Positions 17,631-26,934 of a stretch of DNA of 64,000 bases are shown piece after piece (within the stretch, counting starts at the first letter, position 1; each line of letters starts with the position of its first letter). The DNA lies in the NCBI GenBank assembly GCA_964561925.1, contig CAZLRW010000008.1, positions 1 to 64,000 of the forward strand. The letters are read 5' to 3'. The translations under genes were made by a program, and so were the position numbers. The notes below the pieces were generated by a model. The model saw nothing but the letters and a program-made list of their open reading frames with translations. It was not told where the DNA came from and searched no databases. This DNA is from SZUA-430 sp964561925. GTDB taxonomy: Bacteria > Pseudomonadota > Alphaproteobacteria > Micropepsales > Micropepsaceae.

Positions 17631-18251
17631 TCAGTTCGCGGCGCGCGGCGGGGCCGCACGGAGCGCGCGCATGCCTTCGAAATAATAGGCGGCCCATGAG
17701 GCTGCCGTCGCCGCGGCCGTCACCCAGACCAATGCCGTAACGATGTCATGCAGATTCAGGGCGAAAGCGAGATTGGCGACCGTCGCCAGCACCAGCGCCA
17801 CTTGCGCGAACGTCGTGATCTTGCTGACGAACAAAGGCTGCATCCGAAGATCGATCCGCTTCATCAGCGAGAACGCGGCCACCGTCGCCACGATCGCGAC
17901 ATCGCGGGCGAGCACAAGCACGAGCAACCAGACCGGCAGATGTCCCTCGTAGGCCAAAATGCCGAACGTGGTGACAAGCAGCAGCTTGTCGGCCATCGGA
18001 TCGAGATAGGCGCCGAGCCGCGACTTGTGCCCGAAGGCGCGCGCAATATAGCCGTCGACCGCGTCGGACAGCCCCGCGATCGCCAAATACCAGAACGCCC
18101 GCTCGAATTTCTGATCGAGCAGCGCAAGCGCGATAAAGGGAACAAGGACAAGGCGCACGGCCGTCACGCCGTTGGCCAGCGTCAAACCGTAACGCGAGGG
18201 CTTAAGGAACCAACGCGGCTCAGCCGGGTGGGGCGGCGGCTGCGGTGGCAT
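17631..18251 (-). CDS. CDP-alcohol phosphatidyltransferase family protein
   Basis: A 206-residue membrane enzyme with about five hydrophobic helices. The catalytic signature D-x2-DG-x2-AR-x8-G-x3-D-x3-D is complete in SDAVDGYIARAFGHKSRLGAYLDPMAD (about residues 61-87). The family transfers a phosphatidyl group from CDP-diacylglycerol to an alcohol, most often glycerol-3-phosphate (PgsA). The acceptor is not certain here, and the housekeeping pgsA may lie elsewhere. The 5' end overlaps the DUF2066 gene by 32 bases, and hdaA follows closely, so DUF2066, this gene and hdaA form an operon. Confidence 0.88.
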   Translation of the reverse strand: MPPQPPPHPAEPRWFLKPSRYGLTLANGVTAVRLVLVPFIALALLDQKFERAFWYLAIAGLSDAVDGYIARAFGHKSRLGAYLDPMADKLLLVTTFGILAYEGHLPVWLLVLVLARDVAIVATVAAFSLMKRIDLRMQPLFVSKITTFAQVALVLATVANLAFALNLHDIVTALVWVTAAATAASWAAYYFEGMRALRAAPPRAAN

Positions 18252-19308
18252 TGCGGCTGAGCGTCCAGTTTCCGTTTGCGTCGGCGGCCAGGAACAAGTT
18301 CGTCTGCGATAGGGCGGTCTGAAGCTGGTCGACCTTGCCGACGTATTCCAAGCGAACTTTCGCCGTGCCCATGTTCACTTCGTCCACGACCACCCGTTGG
18401 ATCAGCTTCGTGCTTTCGAGATGGCGGCGGATGCTGACCCACTCCGCCAGCGTCCCAAACGGCACGGAAAGCGGGAGCGTGCTCTGCTGACCGTAGTCGA
18501 CCGAAGTGGAACGTTTCCAGTCTTCCTGCAGGCCTTCCGCGATCGCGCCCGAGGCGCGGACCGCCAGGCTGGCCTCGTCCTCGGCGCCTTGCGGCGCGTA
18601 TGAACCGTTGCGCTGGTTGCGACCGTCGGGGCGGATATGCGTCATGGCGACCGCGAAACCGGCGCCGCTTTTCGTTGCGGAGGCGACCAAAACGGAACTC
18701 GCGCCATAGCGGTCGGCAAGCGACTTCACGATCGGCCAGTCGGCCGCCGACGACACGGTGGCGAGCGCCGCCATATCCTGCACGTCGCCGATCGGGACCG
18801 CGACCGGCACAAGCCGCCCGCGTTGCGCCTGGAGCATCCAGGCCCGGCCCCACGCCGAATCCGGCGCCCAGGCGGTGCCGCTCAGCGGCACGACCAGCAC
18901 CGGCTTCGACGTCGATTCGCTGAACTGGGTGCCGGACCGCCGCAGCGCCGCACGCACGCCCGCGGGATTGAACACATAGGTCACGGTCGCGAGGTAGCGC
19001 GTGCTCGAGTGTTTTTCGCCCGAGATGTCGAAGCTGCGCACCATCTGTTCGAGTTCTTGGTCGGCGATCTGCGGTTGGCGCGCCCATTCGTTCGACGGCG
19101 TGATGCGCTTGAACACCTCGCCCCACGCCTTGCGCCGCCCTTGCGTCAGCGCCGCCTCTTTCGCGGCCGAAGGGCTTGCGCCGGTCGCATCGACGGGGAC
19201 ATTGGCGACCTTCCAGAGATCGGCCGGCTGCGCGGCCGCACCCGGCGCCTGAAGCACCCATAGCGCCGCGACCGCAAAGAGTGTCAGCGCAACATTTTGT
19301 AATCTCAT
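18220..19308 (-). CDS. DUF2066 exported protein
   Basis: A 362-residue protein with a signal peptide (residues 1-26, ending GAAAQ). The DUF2066 pattern follows: VANVPVDATGASPSAAKEAALTQGRRKAWGEVFKRI, RSFDISGEKHSSTRYLATVTYVFNPAGVRAALRRSG, and a C-terminal sheet. The function is unknown; the domain is regularly found next to hdaA or hda in proteobacteria, as here. It heads the operon with the phosphatidyltransferase and hdaA genes. Confidence 0.9.
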   Translation of the reverse strand: MRLQNVALTLFAVAALWVLQAPGAAAQPADLWKVANVPVDATGASPSAAKEAALTQGRRKAWGEVFKRITPSNEWARQPQIADQELEQMVRSFDISGEKHSSTRYLATVTYVFNPAGVRAALRRSGTQFSESTSKPVLVVPLSGTAWAPDSAWGRAWMLQAQRGRLVPVAVPIGDVQDMAALATVSSAADWPIVKSLADRYGASSVLVASATKSGAGFAVAMTHIRPDGRNQRNGSYAPQGAEDEASLAVRASGAIAEGLQEDWKRSTSVDYGQQSTLPLSVPFGTLAEWVSIRRHLESTKLIQRVVVDEVNMGTAKVRLEYVGKVDQLQTALSQTNLFLAADANGNWTLSRNATAAAAPPG

Positions 19309-19473
19309 GACAGAACCCGATCAGCTTTCGAGCCGGAACTTACACGATCCGCTTCTCCGGAAGGAAGGGCGGATCACGCTCGCGTGAGGCGGGCCGTTTC
19401 GCGCCGCTTTGCCATTGAACCGCCACGATGGGGTCAATAAGTGCAAATCCTGCATGACGAGGGGGAGAAAAGC

Positions 19474-20064
19474 ATGCGCCCGACCGTGACGATTCTCGCG
19501 ACGGTTCTTCTGACGTTCGCCGCCGCAACACCGGCATCCGCCGAAGTGCCCGATCTTTCGCCTCTGGCGTGCGCGTGGGACAAGCTCCCCGTGTCCGAAC
19601 AGACGCGGCTCCTGGACGAATTCAAGGTCGAGCTGCGCGACGGCGGGTTCACGCTCAATTTCGGCAAAGCCGACGCTTTCAACACGGCCGAAGCCGCCAA
19701 GCAGTGCCAAATCGCGGCCGCGGGCGATCAGGGCGATCATCTCGCCTTGGCGCTCGCCCGGCGCGCTGCCGAGGAGAAGGCCAAGAAGGGAATCGCCGAG
19801 CGCGGCGAAAAGCCCGAATCGATTCAGATCGCACTCGGCAAAATGCACGAGGGCAAGCGCGAGACGATCGGCAACGTGCTTGGATGTCCCGGCGCCCACG
19901 ACATGACGAAGGAATGGGACGTGTCGGTCGGCAACGCCGTTCGGCGCGCAAATCTGCGCTTCGAGAACGGGCGCGCCTATTCCTGGGTGTCGCTCGGGCT
20001 CTATTCCGTGATGGCGCAAGAAGGCGCGATGCGGCGGATGTCGGGCAAAGCCGACGCCTGCTGA
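19474..20064 (+). CDS. Secreted hypothetical protein
   Basis: A 196-residue protein with a clear signal peptide (residues 1-24, cleavage after ATPASA) and no other motif I recognise. Three Cys residues occur, in LACAWDKLP, KQCQIAA and the C-terminal DAC. The ATG at 19,474 follows GAGGGGGAGAAAAGC, a strong ribosome site. It stands alone between the divergent DUF2066 operon and the second DUF502 gene. Confidence 0.7.
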   Translation: MRPTVTILATVLLTFAAATPASAEVPDLSPLACAWDKLPVSEQTRLLDEFKVELRDGGFTLNFGKADAFNTAEAAKQCQIAAAGDQGDHLALALARRAAEEKAKKGIAERGEKPESIQIALGKMHEGKRETIGNVLGCPGAHDMTKEWDVSVGNAVRRANLRFENGRAYSWVSLGLYSVMAQEGAMRRMSGKADAC

Positions 20065-20144
20065 GGCACCGTTTGTCTTTGCGATTCGCACCACGCAGGG
20101 TCTAGACTCCCGCCGAACCTGATTTGGCGGGAGCAACGCCCCCC

Positions 20145-20825
20145 GTGAACATCCAGCAGAATCTGATCGCAGGCGTCCTGACCATCCTGCCGCTCGCGGC
20201 GGTGTGGTTCGTGCTCAAGCTCATCTTCGACGCGTTGTCGTATTTCGGCAGCCCGTGGGCGACGTGGACGTCGACGCAGATCGGGCCGCTCCTGCCGGGC
20301 GCGATCGCCAGCATTCTCGTCAGCCCGTTGTTTCATTACCTCATCGGCATGATCTTCGCGCTGCTCGTGCTCTATCTTGTGGGGTCGTTGGCGACGCGCG
20401 TGATCGGCCAGCAGCTGCTCGAGAGTTTCGAGACGCTGCTCGAGAAGGTGCCGTTCGTGCACATGATCTATTCGTCGACGAAGAAGGTCATCACCGCGCT
20501 TCAGCCGAAGGCCGAGAACGTGCAGCGCGTCGTCCTGATCGACTTCCCGAACGCGGACATGCGTGCGATCGGCTTTGCCATGCGCACGTTCACGGAGACG
20601 ACTTCGGGGCGCGAACTTACGGCGGTTTTCGTGCCGACGGCGCCGAACCCGACCTCCGGCTATCTCGAGATCGTGCCCAGCGAACGGGTGATCGCCGTCG
20701 ACATGACCGCAGACCAGGCGATGGCGATGATCATCTCCGGCGGCGTCGTCGGTCCGGATCGCATCACCTACCTGCACCGCCCTGCCCCGGAAGCGTCATC
20801 GCCACTGCCCCGGACGGGAACGTAG
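20145..20825 (+). CDS. DUF502 integral membrane protein, second copy
   Basis: A 226-residue DUF502 protein with hydrophobic helices at about residues 6-25 (GVLTILPLAAVWFVLKLIF) and 60-85. The family block PFVHMIYSSTKKVITAL follows, and the soluble part contains VFVPTAPNPTSGYLEIVP and the terminal SGGVVGPD. The GTG at 20,145 gives the standard N-terminus; a TTG 21 bases upstream is also possible. It is a paralogue of 4415-5041 but clearly diverged from it, and it converges on the RND pump gene with four bases between stops. Confidence 0.9.
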   Translation: MNIQQNLIAGVLTILPLAAVWFVLKLIFDALSYFGSPWATWTSTQIGPLLPGAIASILVSPLFHYLIGMIFALLVLYLVGSLATRVIGQQLLESFETLLEKVPFVHMIYSSTKKVITALQPKAENVQRVVLIDFPNADMRAIGFAMRTFTETTSGRELTAVFVPTAPNPTSGYLEIVPSERVIAVDMTADQAMAMIISGGVVGPDRITYLHRPAPEASSPLPRTGT

Positions 20826-20829
20826 GTTC

Positions 20830-23800
20830 CTATTCCCCCGCGCGGCGGCGCATGGTGCGCATGCTGGCGAGCAGCCGTTCGCGCAACGTCGTTGCGGCGT
20901 GGGTCTCACCGGCGGTGACGTCCGGGTGTGTGCGTTCCCATGCCGCGATCTCGGCCGCAATCGCGCCCGGCGAGCGAGTGAAGCGGGCGAGCAGATTGTA
21001 GAACGCGGGCACGACGAAGAGCGTCAGCGCGGTCGAGAAGATCACGCCCGCGAACACGACAATGCCGATCGCAAGCCGGCTCTGCGCGCCGGCACCTTCG
21101 TAGAGAATGAGCGGCAGCGCACCGATCGCCGTCGACAGCGACGTCATCAGGATCGGACGGAAGCGCGTGACGGACGCCTCGACCAGCGCCTCGCGCACCT
21201 CGCGCCCCTGGTCGCGCAGCTGGTTGGCGAATTCGACGATCAGAATGCCGTTCTTCGCAGCGAGGCCCACAAGCATCACGATGCCGATCTGGCTGTAGAT
21301 GTTGAGCGTGGCGCCGACGGCCCACAGACCGAAAAGCGCGCCGGCGACGGCGAGCGGCACGGTCAGAATGATGATGAACGGGTGGACGAAGCTTTCGAAC
21401 TGTGCGGCCAAGACCAGGAACACAACGAGCAACGCTAGACCGAACGTGAAGGCGAGCGTCGAACTCGATTCCTTGTACTCGAGCGACTGGCCTTTGTAGT
21501 CGATCTGCGCGGTCGCCGGCAGTTCCTCGCGCGCGGCGCGTTCGAGGAAGTCGAGAGCCTGGCCCAGCGTCGTGCCCGGCGCGAGGTTTGCCGATATCGT
21601 GATCGCGCGCAGGCGGTTGAAGCGGTTCAAGTTCGTCGCCGTCGCGCTTTCCTTGGTCGAGACGAGATTCGAGAGCGGGATCAACGCGCCCGAGCGCTGC
21701 GAGCGGACGAGAATGTTCGTGAGGTCGCTTGGCTGGCGCCGGTTCTGCTCCAAGCCCTGGACGACAATGTCGTATTCCTCGCCGCGGTCGACGAACGTGC
21801 CGACGCGACGCTGACCCAGCATCGTCTCGAGCGTGCGGCCGACGGTCGTCACCGAGACGCCGAGGTCGGCGGCACGCGTCGCGTCGATGCGAACGTTCAG
21901 CTGCGGCTTCGTTTCCTTGTAGTCGGAGTCGACGTTGACGAGGCCGGGGAACTCTTCGGCACGGGCGATGAGCTTGTCGCGCCACTGCACGAGCTCCTCG
22001 AAACTGGGGCCGCCGAGCACGAATTGCACCGGATTGTTGCCGCCGCCGCCGCGGCCGAAGCTGGAGCGCGCGATCGCGTTGCCGCGGATGTCGGGGAAGC
22101 GGCGGAGCGTCTGCGTCACGCGCTCGATCACCTCGGCCTGCGGGGGCCGCGTGCCCCAGGGCCCCAGCACCACGATGCCGCGGCCGCCGTTGAAGTCCGA
22201 GGTCGGACCGAAACCGCCGGGCACGCGGATGATGACGCGCGTCGCGGAACCTTCTTCGACCAACGGCAGCAGCGCCTTCTCGATCTCGAGCATCTGCTTG
22301 TAGGCGGCGTCATAACCCGCGCCTTCGGGCAGCGAGACGGAGATGTCGAAGATGCCGCGGTCTTCGGTCGGCGCGATCTCGCCCGGCACCAGGCGAAAGA
22401 GCACGACGGCGGCGGCGATCACGCCCGCGAACATCATGATCACGAGCACCGGCATGTCGAGGCTCGCCTCCAGGACGGCGCGGTAGAGTCTGGCGAGCGC
22501 TTGCGTCGCGCCTTGGATCGTGCGCGCGAGGAACCCTTCGTGCCCCACAGGCTTCAAGAGCTGCGAACACATCATCGGCGAGAGCGTGAGTGCGACCAGC
22601 GCCGAAATCGCGACCGCCGCCCCCAGCGCAATGCCGAGTTCGGAGAACAGGCGGCCGATCGTGCCTTCGAGAAAGACGATCGGCACGAACACGGCGATCA
22701 GCACCGCGGTCGTCGCGAGCACGGCGAAGGCGACCTGCCGCGTGCCGCGCACCGCCGCGATCAGCGCGGGCTCGCCCAGATCGACGCGGCGCTGCACGTT
22801 TTCGAGGACGACGATCGCGTCGTCGACGACGAGGCCGATCGCGAGCACGAGCGCGAGCAGCGTGAGCAGGTTGATCGACGCGCCGAACGCGGAAAGCAGG
22901 ATCAGCGCACCGAGCAGGCACACCGGCACCGTCACCGACGGCACGATCGCCGCGCGAACGTTGCCGAGGAAGAGGAAGATCACGAGCAGAACGAGACCGC
23001 CGGTGATCGCGATCGTGACGTAGACCTCGAACACGGATTCTTCGATGAAGACCGAATAGTCGACGGCGACGACGAGCGACATGTGCGCGGGCAGGTTCGT
23101 CTTGATCGCCTCCGCCTCACCGCGCACGCCGCGCGCGACCGCAAGCTGATTCGACGTCGACTGCTTGAAGATCGCGATGCCGACCTGCGGCTGGCCGTTG
23201 CCGCGAAACGCGGTGCGCCGCTCGCGCGGGCCGATCTCGACGCGCGCCACTTCGCCGAGGCGCGTCAGATGCGCATCCGCGCCGCGCTTGATGACGAGAT
23301 TGCGAAAATCCTGCTCGGTCAGATAACCGCGCTCGACCCGGATCGTGAGGTTGCGGGTGTCGGATTCGAGCCGGCCCGCGGGCAGTTCGATGTTCTCGGC
23401 CCGAAGCGCGTTCTCGACGTCGGCGACCGTCAAGCCGCGGGCGGCGAGCGCCACGCGATCGAGCCAGATGCGCAACGCGCGCTGTTCGCCGAACGAGCCG
23501 ACGCGCGCCACGCCGTCCACCGTCGACAGACGGTCGATGATGTAGCGGTCGGCGTAGTCGGTGAGTTCCATGCGCGACATCGCCGTCGACGTCAGGTTCA
23601 GGAACATGATCGGCGCGCCGTCGGCTTCGGCCTTTTGCACCTCCGGCGGATCGACCTCTTCGGGCAGATTGCCCAGCGCGCGCGACACGGCGTTGCGGAC
23701 GTCGTTCGCCGCCGCTTCGATGTCGCGGGTCAAGCGGAACGTGATCGTGATCGAGGACGCGCCGTCGCGGCTCGACGAGGAGATCGTGTCGATGCCCTCG

Positions 23801-24021
23801 ATCCCGGCGACGGAGTCTTCCAACGGCTGCGTGACGCGCGTTTCGACGACCGCGGAAGACGCACCCGGATAGTTCGTCTGCACGGAGACGACCGGCGGAT
23901 CGATGTCCGGCAGTTCGCGCAGCGGCAGCCGGTCGAACGACAGCACGCCGAACGCCACGATCAACAGGCTGATCACGGTCGCAAAGACCGGCCGCTTGAT
24001 GCAAATTTCGTAGAGGTTCAC
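20830..24021 (-). CDS. RND efflux transporter, permease subunit (HAE-1 type)
   Basis: A 1063-residue inner-membrane proton antiporter subunit of an AcrB/MexF-like drug efflux pump. It starts with the typical FVATVISLLIVAFGVLSFDRLPLRELPDIDPP region. TM4 carries the proton-relay pair Asp-Asp in LVLAIGLVVDDAIVVLENV, and TM10 its conserved Lys/Thr surroundings in VMLVGLAAKNGILIVEFANQLR. Twelve membrane segments and two large periplasmic loops are evident. It overlaps the adaptor gene by four bases. No outer-membrane channel gene lies here, so a TolC-like partner must come from elsewhere. Confidence 0.95.
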   Translation of the reverse strand: MNLYEICIKRPVFATVISLLIVAFGVLSFDRLPLRELPDIDPPVVSVQTNYPGASSAVVETRVTQPLEDSVAGIEGIDTISSSSRDGASSITITFRLTRDIEAAANDVRNAVSRALGNLPEEVDPPEVQKAEADGAPIMFLNLTSTAMSRMELTDYADRYIIDRLSTVDGVARVGSFGEQRALRIWLDRVALAARGLTVADVENALRAENIELPAGRLESDTRNLTIRVERGYLTEQDFRNLVIKRGADAHLTRLGEVARVEIGPRERRTAFRGNGQPQVGIAIFKQSTSNQLAVARGVRGEAEAIKTNLPAHMSLVVAVDYSVFIEESVFEVYVTIAITGGLVLLVIFLFLGNVRAAIVPSVTVPVCLLGALILLSAFGASINLLTLLALVLAIGLVVDDAIVVLENVQRRVDLGEPALIAAVRGTRQVAFAVLATTAVLIAVFVPIVFLEGTIGRLFSELGIALGAAVAISALVALTLSPMMCSQLLKPVGHEGFLARTIQGATQALARLYRAVLEASLDMPVLVIMMFAGVIAAAVVLFRLVPGEIAPTEDRGIFDISVSLPEGAGYDAAYKQMLEIEKALLPLVEEGSATRVIIRVPGGFGPTSDFNGGRGIVVLGPWGTRPPQAEVIERVTQTLRRFPDIRGNAIARSSFGRGGGGNNPVQFVLGGPSFEELVQWRDKLIARAEEFPGLVNVDSDYKETKPQLNVRIDATRAADLGVSVTTVGRTLETMLGQRRVGTFVDRGEEYDIVVQGLEQNRRQPSDLTNILVRSQRSGALIPLSNLVSTKESATATNLNRFNRLRAITISANLAPGTTLGQALDFLERAAREELPATAQIDYKGQSLEYKESSSTLAFTFGLALLVVFLVLAAQFESFVHPFIIILTVPLAVAGALFGLWAVGATLNIYSQIGIVMLVGLAAKNGILIVEFANQLRDQGREVREALVEASVTRFRPILMTSLSTAIGALPLILYEGAGAQSRLAIGIVVFAGVIFSTALTLFVVPAFYNLLARFTRSPGAIAAEIAAWERTHPDVTAGETHAATTLRERLLASMRTMRRRAGE

Positions 24022-25133
24022 GAGCGCGGCCCCGGCGTGTCGCGATCGCGCCGCCGCTCGCGGTTCTCGCCCCCCTCACCGGCGAGCCGCACCTTTGCGC
24101 CCGGACGCAAACGCAGCGTGCCCTCGACGACGACGGTCTCGCCCGCCTTCAGGCCCGAGACGACTTCGACGAAGCCCGGTTGACGCGCCCCGATGACGAC
24201 TTCGCGACGTTCGGCCGTTTTGTCCGCGGCGACGACGAAGACGAACTGCTTGTTTTCGACCGGCACCAGACACTGCTCCGGCACCGCGAGCGCCATGCGC
24301 TGGTTCTTGAGCAGCGCCACCGTCATCAGCATGCCGGGGCGCAGCGCCGCGTCGGCGTTCGGGATTTCGGCGCGCATCGCCACGGCCCGCGACACCGGAT
24401 CGACGCGCGTGTCGATGCCCACGACCTTGCCTTCGAACGTTCGCTGCGGGTAGGCCGCGACCCGCACGCGCACCGTCATGCCGTCTTTCAACGCGCCGAT
24501 GAACGCCTCGGGCACGGTGAAGTCGAGCTTGATGATCGAGACGTCGTCCAGCGTCGTGATGATGTCGCCGGGGCGCACCAGCGTGCCGACGCTGACCTTG
24601 CGCAAGCCCACGACGCCCGCGAAAGGTGCGCGGATCAAACGATCGGCGACGCGCGACTCCAGCGCCCGGACGCGCGCGGCGGCGCTGTCGCGCGCGGCGA
24701 GCGCCGCGTCGAGTTGCGCCTGCGACGCGAAGCCCTTGGCCGCGAGCTCCTTCGTGCGTTGATATGCTTGGTCCGCCTCGGCGAGGCTCGCGCGGGCCGC
24801 GGAGAGATCGGCCGATTGTTCGCGGCTCGTCATTTCGACGATGACGTCGCCCGCCTCGACCTTCTGGCCGTCGGTGAAGTTCACCGCGCCCACGGTCTCC
24901 GTCGTCTTGGCCGTGATGTCGATGCTCTCGCGCGCCTTCGCGGTGCCGACCGCTTCGATCACGTCGACGAACTCGCGCTCGGCCGCCGTCGTGGTCGAGA
25001 CGAGCACAGGCTGCTGACCCGGGCCGTCGCGTCCCCCGTTGCCGCCGGGGCCGACGACGAACCACAAATACGCCACCCCGCCCATCACGGCGGCGAACGC
25101 AACCAGAAACAGAAATGTACCCAGCGTTCTCAT
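24018..25133 (-). CDS. RND efflux periplasmic adaptor (membrane fusion protein)
   Basis: A 371-residue protein with an N-terminal membrane anchor (residues 5-27). It has the adaptor order: lipoyl half ITAKTTETVGAVNFTDGQKVEAGDVIVEM, an alpha-hairpin (residues about 110-160), lipoyl half DRLIRAPFAGVVGLRKVSVGTLVRPGDIITTL, a beta-barrel, and a membrane-proximal domain. It links the permease to an outer-membrane channel. The last 25 residues are charged and unusual (GGENRERRRDRDTPG). It is the first gene of the two-gene pump operon. Confidence 0.94.
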   Translation of the reverse strand: MRTLGTFLFLVAFAAVMGGVAYLWFVVGPGGNGGRDGPGQQPVLVSTTTAAEREFVDVIEAVGTAKARESIDITAKTTETVGAVNFTDGQKVEAGDVIVEMTSREQSADLSAARASLAEADQAYQRTKELAAKGFASQAQLDAALAARDSAAARVRALESRVADRLIRAPFAGVVGLRKVSVGTLVRPGDIITTLDDVSIIKLDFTVPEAFIGALKDGMTVRVRVAAYPQRTFEGKVVGIDTRVDPVSRAVAMRAEIPNADAALRPGMLMTVALLKNQRMALAVPEQCLVPVENKQFVFVVAADKTAERREVVIGARQPGFVEVVSGLKAGETVVVEGTLRLRPGAKVRLAGEGGENRERRRDRDTPGPRS

Positions 25134-25276
25134 CGACCAAGGGAACTTGCGTTCAGCGCGCGAAAATCAAGCCGCGAGTCCGCGTGCCCCCGCACGCCGA
25201 GCCCCCAACCCCAAAGCCACTATAGAGGCCAAGAGCGCAGCAATCCTGCCACACCCGTCATGAGTGTTGGCGGCGT

Positions 25277-26482
25277 TTACTCAAACCGCAGCGCGTCGAT
25301 CGGGTCGAGGCGGGCGGCGCGCAGGGCGGGAAAGAAGCCGAACGTAACGCCAATCGCGGCCGGCACGCCGAACGCGAGCGCCACCACTTCGCCGCCCAGC
25401 ACGAACGGCACGCCGATCGCCCCCGTGATCGCGTAAGCCGCGGCGATGCCGATCAGCGCCCCGGCGGCGCCGCCCACGACCGACAGCACCACCGCCTCGA
25501 CCAGGAACTGCAGCGCCACGTCGCGTGCCTGGGCACCGATCGCGAGGCGGATGCCGATCTCGCGCGTGCGCTCGGTCACCGCGACCAGCATCACGTTCAT
25601 GATGCCGATGCCGCCCACGATCAGGCTGATCGCGGCGATGCCCGAGATGCCCGTCGACATCAGCGCCATCGTGGAGGAGACCATCTGCACGATCTCGCGC
25701 GCGTCGGTGACGCGGAAGTTGTTCTCCTCGCCCTCGCGGATCTCGCGCCGGGCGCGCATCAGATTCGTGATCGCTTCTTTCAGCCGGTCGATGTCGTGCC
25801 CGTTCGCGGCGCTCGCCCAGATCGACTGCACGTTGTCGTTGCCGGCGAGGCGGCGGTGGTAGGTCGCGATCGGCATCAGAACGCCGTCGTTGACGTCGTT
25901 CGTCAGCGCGGAGCCTTCCTTCTGCCGCAGCAGGCCCACGATCTTGCACGAGAACGTGCCGGAGCGGATCGACACGCCGACCGGGTTTTGCCGGCCGAAC
26001 AATTCGCGGCGCACGGTTTCGCCCAGGATGCAGACGGCCGCGCCGCGGCGCGCCTCGGCCTCGGTGAAGGCGCGGCCGGCGCCGATCTCCCAGCGGCGGA
26101 TGCCAAGATAGGGCAGCGTCGTCGCATAGACGCCGGTCGCGTAGTTCCTCTCGCCGGCGGTGAACTGGAACTGCGTGCCGGCGAGCGGCGCGACGCCGTC
26201 GAGGCCCGCGATTTCGCGCTCGATCGCGGCGACGTCGTCCATCTTGAACGGCCGCATGCGCGAGCCCGGCCCTTGCGTGCGGCCCGCGCGCGCCTCGACC
26301 TGAATCGCGTTCTTGCCGCGCGAAGCGATGTCGTCGAGCACCTGGGTCGAGACGCCCTGCGTGACCGTGACGACGATGACGACGGCGGCGACCCCGATCA
26401 CGATGCCGAGCGTCGTCAGCCCCGTGCGCAAGAGGTTCGCACGCAGCTCCCGCAGCGCCATCCGCACGCACGCCCAGAACAT
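25277..26482 (-). CDS. ABC transporter permease, MacB type, without an adjacent ATPase
   Basis: A 401-residue protein with the FtsX/MacB permease layout: one N-terminal membrane helix (LRTGLTTLGIVIGVAAVVIVVTV), a periplasmic MacB-PCD domain of about 220 residues, then three helices in the FtsX domain (SGIAAISLIVGGIGIMNVMLVAVTERTREIGIRLAIGAQ). The usual N-terminal or neighbouring ATPase is missing: the next upstream feature is tRNA-Thr. The start at 26,482 was chosen because MFWACVRMALRELRANLLR is the typical start. It may use the RND-type adaptor nearby, but that is speculative. Confidence 0.9.
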   Translation of the reverse strand: MFWACVRMALRELRANLLRTGLTTLGIVIGVAAVVIVVTVTQGVSTQVLDDIASRGKNAIQVEARAGRTQGPGSRMRPFKMDDVAAIEREIAGLDGVAPLAGTQFQFTAGERNYATGVYATTLPYLGIRRWEIGAGRAFTEAEARRGAAVCILGETVRRELFGRQNPVGVSIRSGTFSCKIVGLLRQKEGSALTNDVNDGVLMPIATYHRRLAGNDNVQSIWASAANGHDIDRLKEAITNLMRARREIREGEENNFRVTDAREIVQMVSSTMALMSTGISGIAAISLIVGGIGIMNVMLVAVTERTREIGIRLAIGAQARDVALQFLVEAVVLSVVGGAAGALIGIAAAYAITGAIGVPFVLGGEVVALAFGVPAAIGVTFGFFPALRAARLDPIDALRFE

Positions 26483-26602
26483 GGGGCTAAGCTTAGCACG
26501 GCGCGGTGGGGGGCCGCGTGCCGGGGCGCGTCTACCCAAGCAAACCGGGGCCTGAGATTGCCTCCAGCCCCCCGTTGCGCTACTTCAACCGCCCGCCATT
26601 TC

Positions 26603-26677
26603 GCCGGATTAGCTCAGGGGTAGAGCAACCGCCTTGTAAGCGGTAGGTCGTCAGTTCAAATCTGACATCCGGCACCA
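26603..26677 (+). tRNA. tRNA-Thr (anticodon TGT)
   Basis: A complete 75-nt cloverleaf with encoded CCA. The acceptor stem GCCGGAT pairs with ATCCGGC. The D arm is GCTCAGGGGTAGAGC. The anticodon stem ACCGC/GCGGT encloses the loop CTTGTAA with TGT, and the T arm carries GTTCAAATC. The last 48 bases are repeated at 56,769-56,816, so this tRNA is the integration site of the island that follows. Confidence 0.97.
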
Positions 26678-26679
26678 CT
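26630..26679 (+). repeat. Attachment-site repeat, left copy (attL)
   Basis: Fifty bases from the anticodon stem to two bases past the CCA end of tRNA-Thr are identical to 56,769-56,818. This is a direct repeat of the kind left by a tyrosine integrase that uses the 3' half of a tRNA as attB. The left copy keeps the tRNA whole, as is usual. Confidence 0.9.
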
Positions 26680-26934
26680 CTCCTCAACACCGAGACGCCG
26701 CGGAACGACGCGCACTGGAGGCGATCAGCGGCGTTGGGCGCGGAGCAGTCGATGCATGCTGGATGCGTCAGAATGGGGTGTGTTTGCGCTGTGCTCGCGC
26801 ATTGCAGCGCATCGAGAACTGCGAGTGCGGGCCGCCGCCGAGGGCGCGCCGCTCGCTTCGCCACCTGAATAACCAGTATGGCATCACCAAGGCCGCAAGA
26901 TCGAGATGCCCGCGAGCAGCTAGCGACCATTTTT

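Noticed and set aside
22024..24183. A 719-codon rightward open frame antisense to the RND pump
   Set aside because: Arg/Asp/His-rich shadow of the RND permease gene, with no motif and no ribosome site.
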